This document shows positions 53,657 through 63,400 of a stretch of 64,000 nt of DNA, piece by piece. Within the stretch, counting starts at the first letter, position 1. Every line of letters starts with the position of its first letter. The position numbers were made by a program, and so were the translations under genes. A model generated the notes under the pieces. That model searched no databases and was not told where the DNA came from. It saw only the letters and a program-made list of their open reading frames with translations. Source of the DNA: Flavobacterium johnsoniae (GTDB lineage: Bacteria > Bacteroidota > Bacteroidia > Flavobacteriales > Flavobacteriaceae); assembly GCF_030388325.1 (NCBI RefSeq), contig NZ_CP103794.1:620001-684000 (forward strand), given 5' to 3'.

Positions 53657-54093
53657 TACTTATAAATCGTAAACTTATTATGACTCAAAGTAAAACCAAG
53701 ATTTTCATAAATCGCTACATTTTCTACTCTTTTTTTATTTGTCGTTACTTCGATACTTTTTAAATTATTCTCTTCTGCAAAATTCAAAATTTCATTTATT
53801 AATAATCTTCCAACGCCTTGACCACGATATTTTTGTTGAATAAAAAACTCTTGGATTTCTCCAACTAATCCGCAATGATGGAGAAGGTTTTGTGTATGAA
53901 AACTAATAAATCCTAAACCTTCATTTTCGTTTTCGGCGATGAGATAAAGATTTTTTGGGTTTGAAATATTTTCATTGAAGATTGTTTTGAAAACTTCAAA
54001 ATCTAAAACTTCGTTTTCGAGTTCGCATATTGATTTGTAGACGAAGTTTAGGTCTTGGTTTTCAATCTTTCTTATTTTGAATTTTGAGTTCAT
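53656..54093 (-). CDS. GNAT-family N-acetyltransferase
   Basis: A 145-aa protein with the acetyl-CoA-binding motif A: EIQEFFIQQKYRGQGVGRLLINEIL (about 80-105), with QKYRGQGVG as the pyrophosphate loop. It is followed by IEVTTNKKRVENVAIYENLGFT, the C-terminal part of the fold. The substrate is unknown. The stop codon overlaps the LytTR start (TAATG), so the two are coupled. Confidence 0.88.
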   Translation of the reverse strand: MNSKFKIRKIENQDLNFVYKSICELENEVLDFEVFKTIFNENISNPKNLYLIAENENEGLGFISFHTQNLLHHCGLVGEIQEFFIQQKYRGQGVGRLLINEILNFAEENNLKSIEVTTNKKRVENVAIYENLGFTLSHNKFTIYK

Positions 54094-54149
54094 AAAACAT
54101 ATTGTTGCGAAAAAGGATTAAAAACCTACCTCTATAATTAGGTTAAATT

Positions 54150-54449
54150 TTATTTGTACTTTAAGAATAAAACCAATACTGCAATTAGTATGTGAATAAT
54201 CGTAATTACTGATAAAGTTTTTATCTTATCAAATGCTTTATCATACAAAAGTCCATAAACAGGAAATTGTATTAAAGCGAAAAAGTAAAAAAGAAATTCG
54301 ACTTCAACTGATAGAAAAACAGATGCCCAAGGAAATAAAACAATAAGTTGTTCTGTAAATCCGTGACCACCTCCAGAAATAATTATTGATGCAATTAAAA
54401 TCATTGGTGTAGCTACACTCAAATTAATTGTCCATTTATATTTTGACAT
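54150..54449 (-). CDS. Small membrane protein (hypothetical)
   Basis: The 99-aa ORF has three hydrophobic helices (LSVATPMILIASIIISGGGH, FLFYFFALIQFPVYGLLYD, SVITIIHILIAVLVLFLKYK). No family recognised. It lies 56 bases upstream of the GNAT gene in the same direction. Confidence 0.65.
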   Translation of the reverse strand: MSKYKWTINLSVATPMILIASIIISGGGHGFTEQLIVLFPWASVFLSVEVEFLFYFFALIQFPVYGLLYDKAFDKIKTLSVITIIHILIAVLVLFLKYK

Positions 54450-54921
54450 TCTCTTAATTTCATTAGTTTTTCTAAACCGAAAATAAGAATTAAAACGATA
54501 CTATTCTGAATAATCAAAACATCTTTGAACCTTTCCTTTCTTTTGAAACCGTCTGCGTGAGGGATAGAGGCGGCATCCTTTTATGCAGCGGAGCGGAATA
54601 AAAGATATAGCCGAAAGCCCGATTCGCCACGGCGAACACGCCCAAATTAAGATTCTGAGATTCTAAGGTGCTAAGTTGCTAAGATTTTTCCAATCTTTGT
54701 CGAGTTACTTCCGAAGATTTCTCTCCCGAAGCCTCGGGATCGAAATGACAAGATTATATAGAAGCTTTGCGAACCTTACGTAAACCATAGCGCTCTTTGC
54801 GGTTAAATCAACACCAAAAAACTAGAACCAAAACAAATAAGAAAACTTTAATAAAATCAATTATACGTCATTACTTCAAATTCACTAATTTTGAAATTCG
54901 AAGTTCAAAAACGAAATAATT
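54450..54921. other. 472-bp intergenic region made of repeat fragments
   Basis: No gene. From about 54535 it holds GC-richer pieces of dispersed repeats: a GCGTGAGGGATAGAGGCGG stretch, a GCGGAGCGGAATAAAAGATA stretch, CGCCACGGCGAACACGCC, a TTCTAAGGTGCTAAG segment, and a half-copy of the 52120 palindrome (54713-54755). It closes with CGAACCTTACGTAAACCATAG. A TAATTTTG box (54886-54893) is a plausible -7 element for the aminopeptidase gene. Confidence 0.6.
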
Positions 54922-56214
54922 ATGAAATATCATCAAATAAACAGCGCTCTTTTTGTAAAAAACCGCAGAAAGTTCATGGCTGAAATGAAACCTAACTCTG
55001 TTGCAATATTCAATTCAAACGACATTTATCCAATTAGTGCCGACAGTACTTTGCCATTTGCACAACATAGAGATATTTTTTATCTGAGCGGTGTAGATCA
55101 GGAAGAAAGCGTTTTGCTTTTGTTTCCAGATGCGCCTTACGAAAGTCAAAGAGAAATTCTTTTTTTAAGAGAAACCAACGATCATATTGCAGTTTGGGAA
55201 GGTGAAAAACTTACTAAAGAACGTGCTTTTCAGGTTTCTGGAATTAGAACGGTTTATTGGTTACAAGATTTTCATAAAGTTTTGAACGAAATGATGACGT
55301 ATGCCGATACAATGTACATCAATACAAATGAACATTACCGTGCAACTGTTGAAACTGAAACTCGCGAAGCACGTTTTGTAAAATGGTGGAAAGAGCGTTA
55401 TCCAGCACACAACGTAGCAAAAAGCAACCCAATTTTACAAAGACTTCGTTCTGTAAAAGAAAGCGAAGAAATCGATATGATTCAACACGCTTGTGATATT
55501 ACAGAAAAAGGTTTCCGCAGATTATTGGGATTCGTAAAACCAAATGTTACAGAATACGAAATCGAAGCTGAATTGGCTCACGAATTCATCCGTAACCGTT
55601 CTAAAGGCTTTGCTTACACACCAATTATCGCTTCTGGAAACAATGCAAATGTTTTACATTATATCGAAAACAATCAGCAATGTAAAGCTGGAGATTTGAT
55701 TTTGTTAGACGTTGCGGCTGAATACGCTAATTATTCTAGTGACATGACAAGAACAATTCCAGTTTCTGGTCGTTTTTCAGATCGTCAAAAAGCGGTTTAT
55801 AATGCTGTTTTAAGAGTTAAAAATGAAGCTACAAAAATGTTGACTCCAGGAACACTTTGGAAACAATATCACGTTGAAGTGGGTAAAATCATGACTTCAG
55901 AATTGCTTGGTTTAGGTTTATTAGACAAAGCCGATGTTCAGAACGAAAATCCAGAATGGCCAGCTTACAAAAAATATTTCATGCACGGAACTTCTCACCA
56001 CATGGGACTTGATACGCACGATTACGGATTACTCCACGAACCAATGAAACCAAATATGGTTTTCACGGTTGAGCCAGGAATTTATATTCCGGCAGAAAAA
56101 TTCGGAATTCGTTTAGAAGATAATGTTGTGGTTCAGGAAAAAGGAGAACCTTTCAACTTAATGAGAAATATTCCTGTTGAAGTTGATGAGATTGAAACTT
56201 TGATGAATGAATAA
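54922..56214 (+). CDS. pepP: Aminopeptidase P (Xaa-Pro aminopeptidase)
   Basis: A 430-aa M24 metallopeptidase with the five metal ligands: Asp in LLDVAAEYANY, Asp in SSDMTRTIPVSG, His in HGTSHHMGLDTHD, Glu in FTVEPGIYIP and Glu in GIRLEDNVVV. The N-terminal aminopeptidase-P domain (about 1-170) begins KYHQINSALFVKNRRKFM. It removes N-terminal residues before proline. It is monocistronic, ended by the terminator at 56221-56251. Confidence 0.95.
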   Translation: MKYHQINSALFVKNRRKFMAEMKPNSVAIFNSNDIYPISADSTLPFAQHRDIFYLSGVDQEESVLLLFPDAPYESQREILFLRETNDHIAVWEGEKLTKERAFQVSGIRTVYWLQDFHKVLNEMMTYADTMYINTNEHYRATVETETREARFVKWWKERYPAHNVAKSNPILQRLRSVKESEEIDMIQHACDITEKGFRRLLGFVKPNVTEYEIEAELAHEFIRNRSKGFAYTPIIASGNNANVLHYIENNQQCKAGDLILLDVAAEYANYSSDMTRTIPVSGRFSDRQKAVYNAVLRVKNEATKMLTPGTLWKQYHVEVGKIMTSELLGLGLLDKADVQNENPEWPAYKKYFMHGTSHHMGLDTHDYGLLHEPMKPNMVFTVEPGIYIPAEKFGIRLEDNVVVQEKGEPFNLMRNIPVEVDEIETLMNE

Positions 56215-56220
56215 ATAAAA

Positions 56221-56251
56221 AGAGGCTGTCCAATATTTTTGGACAGCCTCT
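56221..56251 (+). terminator. Terminator of the aminopeptidase P gene
   Basis: A 13-bp perfect stem AGAGGCTGTCCAA/TTGGACAGCCTCT with a 5-nt loop, starting 6 bases after the stop. Confidence 0.85.
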
Positions 56252-56277
56252 TTGGCTTTTATAGCTCTGTTTATTAA

Positions 56278-56438
56278 GCCCCTGCGGGGCAAAATATTTA
56301 TAGAATTTAATTCCGTAAATAAAAAAAGCTCCAGAGGAGCGACATATAATATTGTAAAAAAAAACATATGTCGCTCCGCCGGAGCTTTGATAAAAATAAC
56401 ATATAAAATTTCTATAAATATTTCGCTTCTCCGAAGCT
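56278..56438. repeat. Palindromic intergenic element, copy 2
   Basis: Same plan as 43203-43348. Outer arms AAATATTTATAGAATTT and AAATTTCTATAAATATTT are exact complements of each other, with GCCCCTGCGGGGC at the left tip and GCTTCTCCGAAGC at the right. The inner palindrome (56327-56387) pairs AGCTCCAGAGGAGCGACATAT with ACATATGTCGCTCCGCCGGAGCT. Confidence 0.78.
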
Positions 56439-56506
56439 GATTTATAAACCAAAAAAGGTTCCAAAAAACTTATCCTTTTAAAACCATTTACCAATATGTA
56501 AACAAT

Positions 56507-56541
56507 AAAAAAGCCCTTAATAAATTATTAAGGGCTTTTTT
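56507..56541 (-). terminator. Terminator of the ferritin gene
   Basis: AAAAAAGCCCTTAAT pairs with ATTAAGGGCTTTTTT around a 4-6-nt loop, 20 bases after the ferritin stop on the minus strand. Confidence 0.85.
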
Positions 56542-56561
56542 AAAATTTATAAATCGGTTAA

Positions 56562-57080
56562 TTATCCGATTTTTGCTATTTGCACATCCAACTGGAATTT
56601 TCCGTCAGGTGCGTTTTCGTTGATCAATTCAAAAAGCTCTAAAGCTCTTCTTGCATTTTTCTCTTCTTCTCTTTGCTCAGCAACGTACCACATCATAAAA
56701 TCTTCTGTAGCATAATCGTTTTCAGCTCTACATTTAGCGATTACTTTATTAATAGCTTGAGTAACTGCAATTTCGTTTTGCAAAGCAATTTCAAATACTT
56801 CTCTTAAAGAAGCAAATTCTTGCTGCACTTCTGGAACAGATGGCGTAACTGCAATCCCTCCCATATCTGTAATATATTTGAAAACTTTTAGGAAATGCTC
56901 TCTTTCTTCTTCGGCTTGCTTGTACAAATAAGATGCTGTATTTGCATAACCGTTTCTATCTAACCATGCAGCCATAGCTAAATATTTGTTAGAAGCGTCA
57001 CTTTCTAATTTTGCCTGTAAGTTCAATATATTTTCTACACCTTCAACTAATGAAGTACGTGTTCTAAGTAAATCTTTCAT
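56562..57080 (-). CDS. ftnA: Ferritin
   Basis: A 172-aa four-helix bundle protein with ferroxidase ligands: LQAKLESDASNKYLAMAAW, SYLYKQAEEEREHFLKVF (E-x-x-H pair) and ALQNEIAVTQAINKV, then the long helix YVAEQREEEKNARRALELFE. It oxidises and stores iron in the cytoplasm. Length and motifs are those of bacterial non-heme ferritin. It is transcribed alone, with a terminator. Confidence 0.95.
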   Translation of the reverse strand: MKDLLRTRTSLVEGVENILNLQAKLESDASNKYLAMAAWLDRNGYANTASYLYKQAEEEREHFLKVFKYITDMGGIAVTPSVPEVQQEFASLREVFEIALQNEIAVTQAINKVIAKCRAENDYATEDFMMWYVAEQREEEKNARRALELFELINENAPDGKFQLDVQIAKIG

Positions 57081-57169
57081 AACCTTTAATTTTTATACGT
57101 GTAAAATTACTAAAATTAAAGGAGACTGCTCTAACTGCCTGAAAATTTGGATTTAATCTAAGTAAGAAT

Positions 57170-57526
57170 CTAAATAAGCTCTACGTTTGCAATATTGCAA
57201 AGCATAGAATGTAAGTTGAGTGTAAATTTTGTTCCGTTTAATAAATCTCTAAGTTGCACTATTTCGCAAATGGTAAGATTTCTGGAAAAATTTCTTTTAG
57301 TAGTTTCAATCAATTGCGCATCAGATTGATCAGATAAGTCATAAAGCATATTGAGAATGTCAACGCTATTAACCTTTCTTTGAAAAATCAAAAAATCCTG
57401 AATCTTATAACTTGACACTGTATCAACAAAATTGATGATTATACTATTGGTCAAATCACATTGATAACTGTATCCTTTTTCGGTTTCAAATAATACTTTG
57501 GTGGTCAAATCACTAATTAATGCCAT
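57170..57526 (-). CDS. Hypothetical cytoplasmic protein
   Basis: A 118-aa protein without signal or membrane segments. It has alternating strands (LFETEKGYSYQCDLTNSIIINF) and helices (SVDILNMLYDLSDQSDAQLI), and a C-terminal CNIANVELI. I do not recognise the family. It stands alone between ferritin and the AIM24-family gene. Confidence 0.65.
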   Translation of the reverse strand: MALISDLTTKVLFETEKGYSYQCDLTNSIIINFVDTVSSYKIQDFLIFQRKVNSVDILNMLYDLSDQSDAQLIETTKRNFSRNLTICEIVQLRDLLNGTKFTLNLHSMLCNIANVELI

Positions 57527-57704
57527 TCTGATAAAATATATAACGGTGCAAAAATATATAATTTAAAGTAATTAAACACATAATTAAGACTAATTTAAAA
57601 TAACAAAATTTGTTTATGTTATTAAAAACATGTTAAGTACAATAAAAACTGTAACATTCTAAGGCATCATTAGTCTAATTTCGAAAACAAATAACTAAGA
57701 AATT

Positions 57705-58508
57705 ATGCAAGCACACGAAATAGATTATCAGATTTTTGGAGAAGAAATGCAATATGTGGAAATAGAATTGGATCCACAGGAAATTGTAATTGCCGAAGCA
57801 GGGAGTTTTATGATGATGGAAAACAATATCCAAATGGAAACTATATTTGGAGACGGTTCTCAACAACAAGGTTCCGGTTTATTTGGAAAACTTTTAAGTG
57901 CAGGAAAAAGAGTTCTTACTGGAGAAAGCTTGTTTATGACAGCATTCTTAAACCAAGGCAACAGTAAAAGCAAAGTTTCGTTTGCATCGCCTTATCCTGG
58001 AAAAATTCTTCCGATAGACTTAACAGAATTTCAAGGTAAATTTATCTGTCAAAAAAGTTCTTTCTTATGCGCTGCCAAAGGTGTTTCTGTTGGAATAGAA
58101 TTTTCTCAGAAACTAGGACGAGGCTTATTTGGCGGTGAAGGTTTTATAATGCAGAAAATTGAAGGAGACGGAATGGCATTTGTACATTCTGGCGGAACAA
58201 TGGCTAAAAAAGTATTGGGTCACGGCGAAGTCCTAAAAGTAGATACTGGCTGTATCATTGGTTTTACCAAAGATGTAGATTATGATATTGAATTTATTGG
58301 CGGAATCAAGAATTCAATTTTTGGCGGCGAAGGATTATTTTATGCTACTTTAAAAGGTCCAGGAACAGTTTACATACAATCATTACCTTTTTCACGATTA
58401 GCAGATCGAATTATTGCTTCGGCACCAAGATCGGGCGGAAACAGCCGTGAAGAAGGAAGCCTTCTTGGCGGATTAGGAAATCTTTTGGATGGTGATAATC
58501 GATTTTAA
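57705..58508 (+). CDS. TIGR00266/AIM24-family protein
   Basis: A 267-aa protein with an all-beta, glycine-rich pattern typical of the AIM24 family (also TIGR00266): MQYVEIELDPQEIVIAEAGSFMMM, SLFMTAFLNQG, KIGRGLFGGEG-like repeats, FVHSGGTMAKKVLGHGEVLKVDTGCIIGF and FGGEGLFYATLKGPGTVYIQSLPFSRLADRI. The biochemical role is not established. The C-terminal 25 residues are a Gly-rich low-complexity tail. It ends at a small terminator (58515-58541). Confidence 0.9.
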   Translation: MQAHEIDYQIFGEEMQYVEIELDPQEIVIAEAGSFMMMENNIQMETIFGDGSQQQGSGLFGKLLSAGKRVLTGESLFMTAFLNQGNSKSKVSFASPYPGKILPIDLTEFQGKFICQKSSFLCAAKGVSVGIEFSQKLGRGLFGGEGFIMQKIEGDGMAFVHSGGTMAKKVLGHGEVLKVDTGCIIGFTKDVDYDIEFIGGIKNSIFGGEGLFYATLKGPGTVYIQSLPFSRLADRIIASAPRSGGNSREEGSLLGGLGNLLDGDNRF

Positions 58509-58514
58509 TTTATA

Positions 58515-58541
58515 GAATGGCTTTCAGAAACGTGAGCCATT
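58515..58541 (+). terminator. Terminator of the AIM24-family gene
   Basis: AATGGCTTTC hairpin with GTGAGCCATT followed by a T-run, 7 bases after the stop. Confidence 0.7.
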
Positions 58542-58556
58542 TTTTTATAAAAAAGA

Positions 58557-58580
58557 AGGGCAGATCTTTCGACCTGCCCT
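58557..58580 (-). terminator. Terminator of the susCD operon
   Basis: A 7-bp GC stem AGGGCAG/CTGCCCT with a 10-nt loop, followed on the minus strand by a T-run. It lies 23 bases after the susD stop. Confidence 0.75.
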
Positions 58581-58602
58581 AAAACACCTAACCAAAAGTG
58601 TT

Positions 58603-60462
58603 CTAATATCCGTTATTACCAAATTCTTTGGAGTTTGAAATTGCATCCAAAAATGATCTCGGAATTGGTCTAACTATATGTTTACCATCAACAAAGTTTG
58701 CTCCCGCGATTGGAGTTGTCTGATCTAAGTATGTCTTAGTTAATTTTCCTGTACGCTTTAAGTCAATCCATCTTGTGTGTTCTCCAGACAATTCTCTTGC
58801 TCTTTCTTTTAAAATAAAATCAATATTCATCTGCCCGCTTGATACTAGCATTTCACTTTCTCTAGACGTTATCGCCGCCCTTTTTCTTAAAGTATTTACA
58901 TAACCTAAAGCTTTCGTTTGATTATTATCGTTTAAAATAGCAGCTTCTGCAGCAATCAAATAGACTTCACCCAAACGAATAATAGGAATATCACCTAACC
59001 AATATTGATTGCTCTGACAATATAATGCGGCAGAAAATTTTCGCATAGCAGGAAACATATTAATAAGATTGGGATCGTTTGGATACATCGCTGGATCTTT
59101 ATATTTATTTGTTCCAGGTTCGAAAATATCGCTTGGATCTGCCACAAGTACCGGCATTTTACTTTTCACAACTGGATCAATATTCCAGTTTGGAGTAAAT
59201 ACAGCCAAACCTTCATCATTATTCATATTAATTTGCTCTTCGATTCTTTGCGAATAAAAATTAATCGTTGGAAGTGCCTGAGCTAAAGTAGTTTTAATTG
59301 TATACCCTACAACAGAAGCATCTTTTTTATAAGCAGTAGCCATTTGTTGCGTAATTGTTTTATTTGCTGCTGCATAAAACTTAAACGTAAAAGTTTCTGC
59401 AAAACGAGTATCTGCTGGCGATGGCACTGGCGAAAAGATTTCGGTCAACAAATATTTACTTGGCTTTAGCATTCTGCTGTTGGCTCTTCCATAAAGAATA
59501 CTAGTTGCTCCAGCTCCCCATTCTGCTCCTCTAGTTGCTAGATCTGGCAAATAATATTGTCTTGTTCTTCCTCGGTTGAAACCTTCCGGATTAAGTCCTC
59601 CAGGATCAATTCCTTGTGTAAACAAAAACTCTGTGTTTTTCTTGTTGTTGTTTCCATCCCAAAGTTTCTTGAATCCTGAACTTGTGTTATCGCTTAGATA
59701 CAAAGCTGTATTGTATTTTCCAGCATTATTAATTAGTTCTTCAGCAGTTTCTAATGCCAATTTAGCGTATTCTGAAACCTCTCCTAATCTTGTTCTTTGC
59801 AAATAAACTTTAGCCAATAATCCATAAGCCGCTTTTTTGGCAACTCGTCCTTGTAAAGTCTGCTGAACTGGAAGATGCAGACAGGCAAATTTTAAATCTT
59901 CGATAATTAAATCGTAAAATTCTTTTTCAGAACTGCGAACTGGCGCGTTGTCTGCTCCTTCAATAATAGACGATTTTGTTCTTAAAACAACTCCTCCAAA
60001 TTGCTCCACTAAAATGAAATTACTAAAAGCTCTTAAAAAATAAGCTTCGGCCAATTTGGCATTCAATTCTTCTGGAGAAGCATAACCTTTAACATCTTTT
60101 GAATAATAAATTGCCGTATTGCATAGATTTATTGTAGTATATGCCGTTCCCCAAATCACTTTAATATTTCCATCATCTGGATTTAACTGACTGGCGTATT
60201 GTGCATAACCAATTCCGCTAGTGCTTACATTTTCCCAAGAATCTGTTCCTGCTTCTGTTGGCGCTATATAATCTACTTTTCCGTGAAGGAAATAAAGATT
60301 CTCGTAACAACTATTAATTAATCCTTCAAATCCTGGCCTTTCACTATAAGACTTATCTAAAGAAACAGTGGTCAGGTTTTTTTCGTCTAAGCTGCATGAT
60401 TGTAATCCAACCATAAAAGACATTAAGACAATTGCTGATTTTAAATTTATATACTTTTTCAT
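58603..60462 (-). CDS. SusD/RagB-family nutrient-binding lipoprotein
   Basis: From the ATG at 60462 the protein has 619 aa, with a lipobox (VGLQSCSLDEKN). An upstream ATG at 60531 would add 23 residues before the signal peptide and overlap susC, so it is rejected. SusD features include TTVSLDKSY, INLCNTAIYYS, KAAYGLLAKVYLQRT and the C-terminal EVYLIAAEAAILN and ERARELSGEHTRWIDLKRTG. SusD caps the SusC transporter and binds the substrate on the surface. It starts 4 bases after the susC stop. No glycosidase is in view to reveal the substrate. Confidence 0.95.
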   Translation of the reverse strand: MKKYINLKSAIVLMSFMVGLQSCSLDEKNLTTVSLDKSYSERPGFEGLINSCYENLYFLHGKVDYIAPTEAGTDSWENVSTSGIGYAQYASQLNPDDGNIKVIWGTAYTTINLCNTAIYYSKDVKGYASPEELNAKLAEAYFLRAFSNFILVEQFGGVVLRTKSSIIEGADNAPVRSSEKEFYDLIIEDLKFACLHLPVQQTLQGRVAKKAAYGLLAKVYLQRTRLGEVSEYAKLALETAEELINNAGKYNTALYLSDNTSSGFKKLWDGNNNKKNTEFLFTQGIDPGGLNPEGFNRGRTRQYYLPDLATRGAEWGAGATSILYGRANSRMLKPSKYLLTEIFSPVPSPADTRFAETFTFKFYAAANKTITQQMATAYKKDASVVGYTIKTTLAQALPTINFYSQRIEEQINMNNDEGLAVFTPNWNIDPVVKSKMPVLVADPSDIFEPGTNKYKDPAMYPNDPNLINMFPAMRKFSAALYCQSNQYWLGDIPIIRLGEVYLIAAEAAILNDNNQTKALGYVNTLRKRAAITSRESEMLVSSGQMNIDFILKERARELSGEHTRWIDLKRTGKLTKTYLDQTTPIAGANFVDGKHIVRPIPRSFLDAISNSKEFGNNGY

Positions 60463-60466
60463 GATA

Positions 60467-63400
60467 TTATAATGATAAATTAATACCGAAAACAACTTGT
60501 TTAAATAACGGGAATGAATCCGATCCTCCACTTTCTGGATCTACATTTTTCAATAAATGGCTTCGGCTAAAAACAAAAGGATTATAAGATGTAACGTAAA
60601 GTCTCATAGTATTTAAACCTGTTTTTTTAAGAAAATCTTCTGGCATAGTATATCCCAAAGTAATATTCTTGATTTTGATGTAAGATGCATCTACAAGCTC
60701 CAATCCCGATTGAAATTGTGTATTAAAACTACCTCCAGGTCTAGGAAAATCGTTTGTTGGATTGTCTTGTGTCCAATAACTATAAGTTTCTGGCTGCGCT
60801 TCTTTGTTCCAATAACCAAGAACCTGTGCACGCATCATACCGCCGTATCTTCCGTTTACAAAAACTGTACAGTCAAAATTTTTGTATTTGAATGTGTTTT
60901 GGAAACCAAAGAAAAAATCAGGAACATTGTTTCCTACGATCATTCTGTCTTTTGTAGAATAAACATGCACTCCATTATCAGATACACCGTTGGCATCAAA
61001 TTGCGGAACTGTTTGCAGTTTTATATCTCCAGGTTTTGCTCCATACAAAGCTGCTTCGGTTTCTTGACCTAATTGCCAGATTCCTATTTTTTTATAATCA
61101 TAAAAAACACCGCCAGAAGCTGGAGTTTGCCCGATGAAAAGTCCTTCTGAAATTAATTCATTCACCGTTAAATTTCCTAAATCAATATTCGTCAACTTTT
61201 CTGTAGCGTGAGTGTAGGTAAAAGAAGTATTCCATTTGAAATTTTCAGTATCAATATTTTTAGTATTTATAGAAAGTTCAAAACCTCTATTTTGAGAAGT
61301 GGCAATATTAGAAGTCTTTTTATAAGGGGTTTTAGCATCATAACCTCCTGAACTAGTAGGCAGACGACGATCCCATAAAATTCCATCAGTATTTGTCCAA
61401 TAATATTCGGCTACAAGATCGATTCTGTTTTTCAAAACAGAAACATCTAAACCTAAATTCGTATTTGTAGAACGCTCCCAAGTTAAATCTGGATTTGAAA
61501 TATGCTCCGTTGGCACATACATTGGCAAAGCTGTTCCGCCGCCAAGAGAAAGACTGCTTGCTTTGGTTGATGTACGAGTCAAACTAGAATACGGATCGAT
61601 ATTTGCCGATCCAGAAACACCATAACCTAATCTAAGTTTTAAATTATTCAACCATGAGCTTGTTCCTTGCATAAAACTTTCATCGCTTATGCGCCAAGCT
61701 AAAGATGCCGATGGGAAAGATGACCATTTATTTCCTTCTGCTAGAGGAGAAACTCCATCCCAACGATTGGTTAATTGAAATAAATACTTTCCTTTAAAAC
61801 TATAATTAAAACGCCCTGCAAATGACATTCTGTTAAACTGGCTGTAAGCATTCATTCTAGTTGTTAGATTTTTTACCGCTCCCATGTTATAAAACTGAAA
61901 GTCATCATAATCTATGCCGTTACCACCCAAATAAGCTCCTTCAGATCTGCTGTCTGCCCATGAAGTAATTCCTGTCAAACCAAAATCATGATCTTTGCCC
62001 AGCTTAAAATTATAGTTCAAAATATTTTCCCAAATGTAACTATAAGCCAACTCGTTATTGTAAGTAGCTTCGCTTGCCGTTCTTCCTTCTGTCAGCAGAT
62101 TGTATGAATTTTTGTTTTGAAAAGTTCCTGCTCTACTTCCTGAAAATCGAGTTCCTAAATTAGATCTTAATTTCAGATTTTTGGCAAACTCAAATTCCAT
62201 ATAAGGATTGAATTGTACATTATAACTTAAAGATTCATTAGCAAAAGCGCCTGGATAATTGTTTGCCAAAATACTAATGTTGTTTGGATCTCCTTCTATT
62301 GGATAAAGATTTACAACACCATTTTCATCAAACGGAACTCCTAGAGGATAAACACTGTACGCTTTATTAATTCTACTATTTGTTGTGCTATTTTTACGAT
62401 AGTTTAAAATCAATTGGAAACCCGTTTTAAATTTATCGCTAAATTTAATATCAACTCCACCTCTCGAATTGAAGCTGTTTACTTTATCATTTTGATAAAT
62501 TCCTTCTTCACCTACATATCCTAAAGAAAAATAACCTTGCACTTTTTCAGATCCACCTCTCATAAAAAGATTATGGTTTTGCTGCGTTCCTACTTGCAAA
62601 GTTTCATCAATCCAATTTATATATTGTCCTTTTTCTATCGCAGCAACAGCCGAAGCATTTAACCCTAAATCGGTTAAGTTTGTAGCTTCATATCCATTGT
62701 CTAGAAAAAATCGGTCGCGTTTATAATTCAACCATTTTTCTCCTGTAAGTGGAGCAGGAAAAGAAGAGAAACCATTTAATCCGAAATAGGTGTTAAAATC
62801 AATTTGTGTTTTTCCTGCTTTTGCTTTTTTAGTGGTCACAATAATAACTCCGTTGGCTCCCGAAGAACCATAAATTGCAGTAGACGATGCATCTTTCAAA
62901 ACATCAATACTTTCAATATCATTCGGATTCAAATTATCAATACTCGAAGGAATTCCATCAATAATATATAATGGATCTTGACTTGCTGTTAAAGATCTAT
63001 TTCCTCTTAATAAAACTTTTGGAGAAGTTCCTGCTTGTCCAGATCCGCGTTGAATATCTAAACCAGAAACTCGTCCTTGAAGCGCTTCCATCGGACTTAA
63101 AACAGGACTCAAAACAATATCAGTTGATTTTACTGTTGCAACAGCTCCTGTTAAATCTTTTTTCTTTACTGCGCCATAACCCACAATTACGACTTCATTT
63201 AAAGCTGAATTTTGTTCTTGCAAGATTACGCTCAAAGATTTGCTTTGACCTACTTTTACTTCAGAATTCTCAAATCCAATAAAAGAAAAAACTAAGACAC
63301 TATTTGTTCCGTTTACACGAATTGTAAACTTTCCGTCCAAATCGGTTTGTACTCCATTTTTAGTTCCTTTTTCTATAACATTTGCTCCCGGTATCGGCAT

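Noticed and set aside
60463..60531. Upstream ATG for the SusD gene
   Set aside because: It would put 23 residues before the lipoprotein signal peptide and overlap susC; the ATG at 60462 gives a proper lipobox.
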